A DNA stretch of 64,000 nucleotides from Pseudofabraea citricarpa (lineage: Eukaryota > Ascomycota > Leotiomycetes > Helotiales > Dermateaceae), in the NCBI GenBank assembly GCA_029641185.1, contig JAPWGK010000007.1, positions 682,001-746,000 on the forward strand, read 5' to 3'. Each line of letters starts with the position of its first letter. Position 1 is the stretch's first letter. This document shows positions 11,264-20,636 of this stretch, piece by piece. The notes under the pieces were generated by a model. That model had not been told where the DNA came from, made no database searches, and saw only the letters and a program-made list of their open reading frames with translations. Both the position numbers and the translations under genes were made by a program.

Positions 11264-11756
11264 GTTTGGCGTTTGAGAGTTTGCGAGTTTGACGTTGTAT
11301 TGGGAGTATTTTTGGAACCTGGTCTGGTATGGTATGAGGTATGATGCGCTGCGCGTCGGAGAAACGATGTGCCATCCCCGGCACCCGCTTCTACTCGTTG
11401 ACCAGGCTGCGCAATTAAGTACACAGCTCTACGATCGATGCCCGTCGTCTTGGACTTGTGATTTAACATTTGTGAATCCCTTGGAGACCTTGCTTATTCA
11501 TACTCACTGATCGAATCTCCCGTTCCAATCACTCAATCCCGAAGCACCTTCGATCGAGCTTGTGGGCTCTCAGCACGTCGCCTGAGCTTGGAGCTACCCC
11601 ACGTACAAGGGACCGCTAGGACTGGACATTTAAAACTATAAGAGCGATTGGCAGTCTGATGGGGTGCTGAGTTACGAAGCCTGCGAAAGTCCACGGACTA
11701 CGGCGCATCAACTAGACCTTCGCGAGTAGAGCCATGCGCGTGGACTGGCAACTCCG
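11264..11756. promoter_or_regulatory. Shared divergent promoter of GPALPP gene and vps8
   Basis: These 493 bp separate two divergent starts. A short TATGG cluster lies at about 11325-11345. An upstream ORF before vps8 is listed separately. No further motif is strong enough to name. Confidence 0.5.
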
Positions 11757-11760
11757 ATGA
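11734..11760 (+). promoter_or_regulatory. Nine-codon uORF overlapping the vps8 start
   Basis: An ATG at 11734 opens eight sense codons and ends in TGA at 11758-11760. The vps8 ATG is at 11757-11759, so the two share the sequence ATGA. If the transcript starts upstream of 11734, ribosomes must terminate and reinitiate, or scan past this ATG, to make Vps8. The arrangement is visible; its use is inference. Confidence 0.5.
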
Positions 11761-14700
11761 GCTCCTCTTCTGTGGAGAACGATAGTGGTGCGGAGGATGA
11801 TGGGGCTTCTACTATTAGAGGATCCGAGGACGGTCAAGCTTCAGCTTTGAATGGGAATGGGAATGATAATGGCGTATCGCCTGGAGGAACTCGCATCGTG
11901 GAGATGTTGCAGGAAGAGAGAGATGGTGCTTCGACGCCTCAGCACTTGGGCAACGGGACGCTTGCCAGGCGCTATAAGGAGATGCAGCAGTCGGACGAGA
12001 TATCGGAAGATGGCTCAATAGATGCTCTGCCTCGCCGGGTTGGAAGCCCCATTGATTCCATCCTCTCCAATCCGGACGACTCTCCTTCGGTTCAGGTAAT
12101 TTGCGTGAGTGCTACACAAGATCTCGCTGACAGTCTTGCAGGGCTCTGTCTTCTCTTCTCCTGGCGGCAGTAGTATTTTACCATCTGTAGCTTCAAGGCC
12201 TGGCCTGGAGAGCCCTACTCCTTCTTTTCGACCATTCGATAGACGGTTCCAATCTCGTCTTTCGACCTCCTCTCTCAATATACCCCGATCATCCTCCCCG
12301 GCCTTCCTGAAGGGCCACTCCCGCCAAACCTCTCTCAGCAGCCAGCTTTTACTAGACGCGGGAGACTCAGGAGAGACAGACACGCCATCACCACCGTGGG
12401 AAGTGGTGCGATGGACAAAATTAAAGAAGATGAACGGGCAAGCGTTTTCTGAAGTTGGCAAGCGCAATTTCGGCGTGCCGACATGTATATCAGTCTCAGC
12501 TTCTATAGTACTGGGAACCTCGAAAGGAATAATACTAATTTTTGATTATCATCAAAACCTCAAATCAATAATCGGCCCTGGTACTAAGGGTAAGTTTTCT
12601 TGTCGGGATCTACTTTGTTATGAAATCGCTAATGTTATATAGCCATTGAATCTGGTGCTATTACGTCAATTGCAATCTCTGCGGATCATCTTGTTGTTGC
12701 TGGAGGTCATGCTAATGGTAGCATTTTTACCTGGGAGGCTGCTAAGGCAGCCCGTCCATTCCTTCATATCCCCAGTCTTGACGACTCCCAACTACAGCAT
12801 CGTACTTCGGATGGCCATTTCCCCAACGTTGCAATTAGACACCTTGGATTCTTGGGTACTAGGCATACAGCCCTTGTTTCAGCTGACGACCGTGGCATGG
12901 CATTCTCTCATCTCGCGACGAGAGGGCTGGGTTCAGTTGGACGGACTGTGAAAACCACACGCATCTTAGGAAGATATCCAAATGATAATGCTCCCCTGGG
13001 TAAACCACGAAAGCCAAGTACGGTTCTTGCTTTTGCCCCACTTCCTCTGGGGAACGTAGAGCGTGGTACCGATACTCTTGGTCTAACAGCAATGCTTACT
13101 CCATATCTGCTGGTAATTGTTTCTACCACTCCGATTGCTCAGACCCAACATAAAGCTGCTCGGCCGAAAGAAGTCGTTGCGCATAGTGCCATGAGTGGAT
13201 GTCTCGCGTGGTTTCCTGCTGTCAAATTAAAAGTCGTGGATCCAAAAACTGGAAGTCAGATTTCTAAAGTCAAGCTTGTATACTGCTGGTCCAATGTCTT
13301 GACGGTGCTTGATGTTGACGAGACCGAATCTACCGATAAGGATAAACCAACGAGTCTTTCCTTCAAGCCCCGATCTCGCTGGAAATCAGAAGAAGCTATT
13401 GTTGCTGTGCAGTGGTTGAGCAGATCTGTCCTGGTTGTACTGACGATCACCCAGCGTCTGATTATTCTTGAAGATGGGTCGATGCGCATGACGGAAGCAT
13501 TCGACCTTGTAAATAAACATATCTATCACCAGGATCTATTCTCAAAACAGTTGCATAGTCTTGTGGAGCAGCTCGACGAGGAAGACCAATCCATGCATGG
13601 TGTGGTAGCAGATGCATTCTATATGAGCTTCAAGGCTTACAAAAGTCGTATGTTCCTCCTAGGCTTCAATGATGTTTCAATAGGGACATTGTCGAACTGG
13701 GCGGATAGACTCATCGCCTTGATGGAGGATGGCGACTATATCGGCGCCATTCAGTTGGCCACTTCATATTACACGGGCGACGCAGATAAACTCACAATTG
13801 GCCTACCAGAAGACACAACTCTGCGACACTCGATGGTTCAAGATAAGCTGGTAGAGATCTTGAGTGCTTCTCTGAAGTATGCATTCAGTCAACGTCAAAA
13901 GCAGTCAATTGTACAGTATTCAAGTCACTTGAAAGATCTAGCCGAAGCGTGCTTTACTGCTTGTCTAAGCATTGGCGATATTGATTTTCTCTTCGATGAG
14001 GCATATGAGTGGTACGAGGATAGCGACTCTGAAGGAATATTCTTGGAAACGCTAGAGCCATATATTCTGGACAGCCAGATTTTGACGGTCCCGCCAACCG
14101 TTGTCAAAGCCATGGTTACACATTATGTTACGAAAGGCCTTGAAAGTCGACTAGAAGAGATGATATGTCATATGGAGACTGCAACTTTGGACATCGACCA
14201 AGTTACCACTCTTTGCAAGCAGCATAACCTCTATGATGCTCTGATCTACGTCTGGAACCAAGCACTTGGTGACTATATCACCCCCCTGATAGATCTCTTA
14301 GCTCTCCTTGTGCCGTTGATCCAAAACGGGGATTACTTCTCGAATGGCGATGTCATGGAAGACCCGATCTATGGTGTTAATGCACTGAAGATGTTTCCGT
14401 ACTTGTCATACACCTTTACCGGTCGAGTCTACCCGACTGGAGAGAGTCTCGGAGAGCAGGCGTCGATGAACGCCAAAGCAGAGCTGTACTGGTTTATCTT
14501 TTCGGGGAAGACCATCACATGGCCAAAGGCTACAGGAAAGCCATTCTTGACCCAGCCGACTCAGAAGCAACAGCCCTCATTTCCTTATCTTCGAATGATC
14601 CTAAAGTTTGATGCACCTAGCTTTCTAAGCGCATTGAATGAAGCCTTTGAGGATTCCTTCCTTAACGACACACCTGACCGTGCAGTCAACGGCGGGTCGC

Positions 14701-16664
14701 ATCGTGATATGGCAGAAGAGCATGTCTTTGGGCTTTCAGTGAATAGACAGTACATAATTACTATTCTACTAGAAGTCATGAACCCATCCGAATTTGCTTC
14801 CGAAGACACAATCTACCTCGACATGTTCATCGCACGCAACCTACCAAAGTTTCCCCAATACCTTCTTCTCTCGGGAACGGCATTGCATAAAGTCTTGACA
14901 GGCTTGTGCAATTATCCCGGAGATGATCTTGCTGATGATGCGCAACTGAGTGCCGAATACCTGCTCTCAGTATATCACCCGTCAGATCTCGAATCTTTGG
15001 TGCCTCTATTTCAGAAGGCTGGGTTCTTCCGTGTTCTTAAAAGTATTTACAAGGCTGAAAAGCAGTATAGTCGTCTGTTGCAAGCATACTTTGATGATCC
15101 AGAAGACCGCGAAGCTGTTTTCGATTGTATAGCTGATTGTCTACGGCCCCGTTCAGGGCTGAGCAAACGACAGATTCGAGAAGTCCATGAAGTGATTGAA
15201 TCACACGGAAGGGATTTGGCATATTTGGATGCAGCCCGAGCAGCCCATGTCATGGAATTACACGCCCCTACCCTACATCAGAAAATCCTTGATTCTCTGG
15301 CCGACGACGCAGAGATTCAGTATACCTACCTCCAGACGATTCTCGAGCCTGAAAATAAAGGGGAGGAGAATGTGAAGCCGTCTTCAAACACACAGTTCAC
15401 CGAAATGTATGTGCGATTGATGTGCAAGTTTGACTCTTCTCATGTTGCAGAATACGTGGAGCTAGTAAAGGCCAGCGACTTGCGTCTAGACAAGGTTCTT
15501 CCGTACATGGAAGAAAGCGGCGTGGTAGATGCTGCTGTGATCATAATGGCTCGAGAGGGACAAATTCGCGAAGCTATGGATCGGCTTGTAAAGCATTTGC
15601 GAAAATTAGAAGCTGCTCTGGTGGGCCTTCTCAACTCAACCTCCGAAGATCATCGGGAACTGAACGACGAAGCAGCTGAGCACCTTCTTGCAGCACTGCA
15701 GAAATACACCAATGTTGGTATATGGCTTTGCCAAAGACAAGCGAAACCTCCAACTGGAAGACCTGGAGCTGTAGGACGCAAGAGGACCGATACCAAGGGT
15801 GAACTTCTTGCAGAAGAGAACCTGTGGCTTGACCTTATCGATGTTACGGTACAGATTACAACCAAGCTTTCAGCTGCGTTGAACGATGCAGAAGAGTCTC
15901 CGGCCAATAATTCTGACCAGAGCAGACTCGTCACACAGCTTCGTACGCTTGTTCAACGAACCTTCACAGCCCTATTAACTTCAACATCAACTCCTTCTGG
16001 CACGAACCTATCCTTCTTACGGATATTACGTGCATTCCTCACGAGAGCCTCCATCTCATCCCCAAACCTTAGTGATCTTCGAGCTGTTCTCGCATCAATC
16101 TTCTCGGCCTATGCATACGAAGAGAGTATTCTCAGTCTCGCCAACCGGCTCCTAGACAAGGACCTCTTCGTCAATGTCGCCTCGGCTACAGCATTGCGGC
16201 AACGCGGCTGGAGACCTCGTGGCTCAACATGTGAAGGGTGCGGTCGTCGGGTTTGGGGTCCAGGCGTGTCAGGAGACGTCTTTTCCCAGTGGGAAGAGCG
16301 ACAGGAGCTAGAAAAGAAGAGAAGAAAGGAGAGAAGAAGTGAAGCAAGTGGCCAGGCGCCCGAACGTGGCAAAGGACTGGCTCGGTCAAGAGCCGATAGC
16401 AAACCAAGTGTCACTGGAGGAAAGGGGAAAGGCTTGACAGGTGAAGCGGCCGGTGATGAGGAAGACGACGAGGAGGAGGGTGGAGGAGCTAGTAATCAGC
16501 CTCAACCTCAGCCTCAGCCTCAACCAGATCTGGGGCCCTTGGTGGTCCTCGCTTGCCGGCACATCTACCACCAGACGTGCCTGGAAGCCGTGCAGGTGGA
16601 GGGGCAGATGGATTCCGGCTCGGTTCATGATGGGAGGGAGTTTCGGTGTCCTATAGATGGATAG
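11757..16664 (+). CDS. vps8: Vps8, RING subunit of the CORVET tethering complex
   Basis: Three exons (11757-12095, 12142-12589, 12643-16664) give 1602 residues. Vps8 is a CORVET subunit that binds Rab5-type GTPases and tethers early endosomal membranes. The N-terminal ~140 residues are acidic and Ser-rich. A beta-propeller region follows with GSVFSSPGGS, VLGTSKGIILIFD, ITSIAISADHLVVAGGHANG and LGTRHTALVSADDRGMAFSH. A long helical, clathrin-repeat-like middle includes HNLYDALIYVWNQALGDYIT and KYTNVGIWLCQRQ. The C-terminal RING begins with CEGCGRRVWGPG near 1459, is interrupted by a ~95-residue charged and Gln/Pro-rich insert, and resumes with ACRHIYHQTCLE. It ends CPIDG, so the final expected zinc Cys is Asp here. 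The start at 11757 is the first ATG in frame. Confidence 0.94.
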
Positions 16665-17189
16665 AAAGATGGATGGCACGTACGAGGGCCCCGGTTGATC
16701 TCCTGGTATTTTTTACTGTGCATACTATTACCGTATAGCACGCACGAATCTTAGTTTTTCTTCGTTCTCTTTTTTGGCATCTCTCTCCTCTCTGACTGAC
16801 ATGACGGCGGCTTGATCTGAAGGTAGCGAGCGAGCGAGCGGTAATGATGGATGCGAAGAGCGAAGAAGCATCTTGATCGGGCTTGGTTGTAGATAAGAAA
16901 GACCACAGTATAGTATAGTACAGTATAGTAGTATGGGCAGGTTACCTAGGTTAGGTAGGTCAGGTTAGGTATAGGCAGTACTTTATTTAGAAAGCTTTAG
17001 TCGGTCGTTCGCTGTGTCACTGATGAAGAGAACGAGATGTTTCTCCCGCCATGGTACGATACGTACGATACGATGCGGGATACACATCCCACAGGGGTAT
17101 TTTCTGGTCTCCTCTCACTCACTCGGTGTTAAGTTTGAGGTCACCTCACTTATTTAGGTGGTAAGGCGGCTCGGCTCTAATTTAGCACT

Positions 17190-17247
17190 TTCTCTCACAC
17201 TCTCTCTCTCTCTCGTGACTCTCTCTCTCGTGACTCTCTCTCGCGTG
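17190..17247 (+). repeat. CT-rich array with CTCTCTCTCGTGA unit
   Basis: Three near-copies of a CTCTCTCTCTCGTGA-like unit are directly visible. The last copy has diverged to CTCTCTCGCGTG. Confidence 0.8.
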
Positions 17248-17560
17248 TTGCTTTCTCGGCTTCTCGCTGCCGGAGCAACCTCAGCCCCCGTTACTGTTAC
17301 AGGGAGTTTGCAGGGAGTCGACAGGAACCAACCACTGGCACTCACCAATAAACAAAAAGGCGGGCGCTACTGTGCGGCAATCGCTCGGCGATCTCCCTTC
17401 CCTTCCCTTCCCTTTGACCTTCGCTACAGTACGGTACGGTACGGTGTAGTATTTTCAGGGGTATGGTGCTGTGTTACTGACGGCGGAGGGCATGGGATCC
17501 TCTTATTACTACCTACTTCCTCTTTTCCCATCCTAAAATAAATACGTCCTATGCACCAAC

Positions 17561-17601
17561 CCCATTCCCATTCCCAATCCCAATCCCAATCCCAATCGCA
17601 A
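17561..17601 (-). repeat. CCCAAT hexamer array, G-rich on the minus strand
   Basis: Six or more units of CCCATT and CCCAAT run in a row. The complement is ATTGGG, the same hexamer seen at 4213-4257. Its minus strand fits a G-quadruplex pattern. Confidence 0.75.
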
Positions 17602-18146
17602 TTCTCTCTTCCCATCCCACCCTCTTCAGGTTCAGCTCTGCAGGGCTCTCTCTCTCTTCATAGCAATAATCCTTCTCTGAGTCTCATAGCCGCGTCGCCG
17701 CGTCGCCTTGCGAGGGAACCTCCTACTGTACAGCTGCTGCTGCGACAGACGTGAAACGCGGTTGGGAGCACGACGTGCCGCAGATTTCCTGTCTCTCTCT
17801 GAGTCTCTGTCTCCACCTGCCCACCTGCTTGTCTGTCTGTCTGTCTGTCTGCGCCACCTTTCGCCAGTCGTCCCTCGTCCCTCGCTGCAAGCCGTTTTTA
17901 AAGTTATCTGGAGTCGAAGAGAACAGGTCTTGGCTTTTTCTCGTCCATCATTCACTTTCCACTTTCCACATTCCTCATTCTTGCGATAAGATAGATTGAG
18001 ATCGGCACGGCACGACACGACACGATACCACAGGACACGAGAGAGGGATTCTTCTTCTTTCTTTTCTTTTGTGAACGTCTCGTTCGTTCCTTCGTTGGCA
18101 GGTACCTACATACGATCTAATCCCACCCAACACAAACATCCAAAAT

Positions 18147-18914
18147 ATGAGTGCGGTTCGAGCACTGGCCCCGCGCCAGACGACGACGGTTGTCGATGGA
18201 GAGGAGTTCTTTAATGGGAGGCCGGTGCCGTATTGGTATACCAGAGTACGTTTTTGTCTATCTCTTCTCTGTTGCTCGTCCCTTTCCTCTCCTGGGGATG
18301 TTCTTGGATTTGTGTTGCGTTGCGTTGTGTTCTCTGGGTGGCATGATGGCTAATTAGGTTTGCGTCACAGGAGGGTCAGATCATAAGATGGTCCATCTTC
18401 TTTGGCATCTTCGTCTTCTTCCTGCTGTACATGATCATCGGGTACTGGCACGCGAAGAGCCGGATCAGAAAGGGGTTGGCGCCTCTGGCATACCACCGAG
18501 TAAGTCTCTCCCTTCTCCAAAACAAAATCAGGATATATTTCAGAAACTAACGGGACCTGCGATGCCTAGTGGCTGCTCAACAGAGAGACCAGAATCAGGC
18601 ACGACCCGAGCTACAATCCACCCACCATGTACTATCAGGAGTACCCGCAGCCAGGCTATGGGCAGTATGGCTATGGCATGCAGCCAATGCCCATGCCGCC
18701 GCCAATGTACGATCCCAATGCGCCCCTCCCTCCTACCTATCAACCACCTGCCGGAGGAAGTAAGGTCGATCCCTCGCAGTACAGAACCCAGCCGACGAGG
18801 AGACCAGCAGAGAGTGGAGATGATGCTCCGAGCTACGAAGCTCCTGCGGGCCCTCCTCCAGCAGCCCTCCGGCCAGATAACACCGGAGCCTCCAACAACC
18901 CATACAGATTGTAA
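18147..18914 (+). CDS. RCR-like single-pass membrane protein with PPxY motifs
   Basis: Three exons (18147-18245, 18371-18499, 18570-18914) give 190 residues. A short N-terminus ends in RPVPYWYTREGQIIRW. A single transmembrane helix follows (about 39-58, WSIFFGIFVFFLLYMIIGYW), then basic HAKSRIRKGLAPLAYHRWLL. The C-terminal half is Pro/Tyr/Gln-rich and contains PPMY and PPTY, which fit the PPxY consensus for WW domains of Nedd4/Rsp5 ligases. This plan matches the fungal RCR family (resistance to Congo red), whose yeast members bind Rsp5 and affect chitin deposition and plasma-membrane protein sorting. Family membership is likely but not certain. The TM core lies on exon 2 and both PPxY motifs on exon 3. 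No signal peptide is seen. Confidence 0.82.
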
Positions 18915-19227
18915 GATGAATAAATCGATCATGCGGGGCTCTGGCGGTGGCAGTGGGGGACTTTCGTGTTCTTGAGAGACAAGTTTATGCCTTTGTAATG
19001 CAGGAATTTTTTTTGGTGGGAGTTTTGAGCATCGACTCAGGGTTGAGGGTTTTCTAGAAGAAGAGGCAATTCGTCAATTGGCCACTCTTTTTTTTCTTTT
19101 TCTTTCTTCTGCTTGTACTGTACTATCAGGAATAGACACAATTGAACAAGATTGAACGAAGCGCACTCGAAGAGAGTTTCCTGGTCTGGATTAATTTAAA
19201 CCGTCTCGTATTTTCTAGAACACATTA
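18915..19227. other. Short convergent spacer
   Basis: Nothing beyond T-rich 3' flank and a CTTT-type run around 19087-19110. Confidence 0.6.
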
Positions 19228-19970
19228 TCAGTCTATATCCATAGCATCTGGGTCGTCCTCCTCCACATCTGCTCCAGTTTGCATGAAGCCACTCGGCATG
19301 GCAATATTGTTTGCATCCCTCACAAGAGAGAAGGCAGGCGTCTGAGCCTCCCGGATCTCGGGCTCCCGTTTCTGGCCCTGCTTTGCGCGGGCCCTGGCTC
19401 TTGTTTCAATGATGGCTTTCCGGACGCTGTCCTGGCCTTCCGGGACCGTCAGAGAGCTCGGGATGTTGTACAGGACCATCTGCAGATTGTTCCCCGCCAG
19501 CTCCCCCTCGTTGTTTGCCAGTATCGTCGGCGGGATGCGCGTATCTCGAAGGTGTTTCTCGATGTCGGGCAGGAAGACGAGCCTGCCATCGTCCGACGTG
19601 TCGCTGTCCGACAACTCGTCGTCGAGGTTGTAGATGTAGACTTTGTGCTTCGAGTCGTCGACTTGCATTACATCGTCGGCGGCTCGGTTCTGCCGACGAG
19701 GCTGCGTCGTTGTGCTCGCTGATGCTGTTGTTGTTGTTGTTGGTGATGTTGACGTTGACGTCGGTTGTTCTACCGGGACGTAGAGTTTCTGGCCATTGCG
19801 TTCTGCGAGAGATGGTCAGCAATCTAGAGCTTGTACGTTGTACCGAGCAGCAGCGCATCGCCAAAAGACGTACCCAGATTCAGCAGACTCAACCTCTTGG
19901 AGAGGCGTTCATTGTCCTGAGATTCGGCCTTTCGTTTCCTGATCTTGCCTGTCGCTTGAACTCGATCCAT
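19228..19970 (-). CDS. Conserved fungal acidic protein, function unknown
   Basis: Two exons (19970-19874, 19802-19228) joined by a 71-bp intron give 223 residues. Exon 1 encodes a basic start, MDRVQATGKIRKRK, and the block RLSKRLSLLNL. Exon 2 continues ERNGQKLYVPVE, then a Thr/Ser-rich linker. Next come VYIYNLDDELSDSDTSDD, LVFLPDIEKHL, NNLQMVLYNIPSSLTVPE and QDSVRKAIIETRARARAKQ, and an acidic tail ending DDPDAMDID. The orderly alternation of conserved-looking blocks, the in-phase junction and strong coding character make it a real gene. The basic and acidic patches suggest a nuclear protein, but I do not recognise the family and assign no function. It is divergent from the alanyl-tRNA synthetase gene. 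Confidence 0.85.
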
Positions 19971-20636
19971 CCCACTGGCATCGCCCCGAGCTTTCTTTCG
20001 CTGACCAAAGACGCTTGCTTCTTCTTCTTCCTCTTCTTAACTTAACTTTCCATCAACTGCTCGTACCGTCCTACCGCGTGCGCCCCCTCGAGCCAATCCT
20101 CTTTGATCCCACCCGTCACGCTCCCTCCTTTACGCGTCGGGCAATGGCTGTTTGATCGATCGATTGATTGAACCCCGTGTGTTTGCTTGCTTGCTCGTTC
20201 CGCTGAACTGTCTATGATCAGATAACACAAAGCGTAGAGGCTGGTTGTGCTAAGTCGCCAAGGGCCAGCTGTTCAGGTTTCGAGAGGAGAAGGGGGCTTG
20301 ATGAAGCGTGGTGGTGGTTGTGGTGGTGTTGGTGGTGGTGGTGCTCGTGGTGGTGGAGGTGGTGCAGCTGCTGGTGTTCCTCTCTTGGGTTTGAGGTTCT
20401 CGTCCGCTCTCGCGTTCCTCGCAACCGGGTTGAGTCATCGCAACAACCGTCAACCTCACCTTCAAAAAATATTCACTCGACCACTTCCTGCGCGTCTCGT
20501 CTCCGCTACCGCCACCGCTGCCGTCGCTTTCTTCTCTACAACAACCACCAGAACCACCAGCACCACCAGACAGCAATCCCACCCACATCGCACCCCCGCA
20601 TTCCCCCCCACTACTAGATCGAAAGTCGCAGTCAAC
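19971..20636. promoter_or_regulatory. Divergent promoter; in-frame open leader before AlaRS
   Basis: These 666 bp separate two divergent starts. From 20247 the AlaRS frame is open for 130 codons before the first conserved ATG at 20637. Its last ~57 codons read as an Arg/Ser/Thr/Ala-rich stretch nearly free of acidic residues, with FTRPLPARLVSATATAAVAF near 20478-20540. The part at 20300-20380 is a GGT-rich repeat, so in-frame ATGs there (for example 20300) would start in low complexity. See the finding on dual targeting. Confidence 0.5.

Larger units (their letters stand above)
16665..18146. other. Repeat-rich intergenic region, 3' of vps8
   Basis: No gene is supported in these 1.5 kb. Visible are ATAGT/ACAGT pentamers (16908-16936), a CCTAGGTTAGGTAGG element (about 16944-16960), ACGAT/ACGTA repeats (17051-17078), a CT/GTGA array (17190-17247), TACGG pentamers (17420-17450), a CCCAAT array (17561-17601), GTCT repeats (17828-17851) and ACGGC/ACGAC pentamers (18004-18030). 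The last 300 bases are C/T-rich and probably the promoter and leader of the next gene. Confidence 0.55.
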
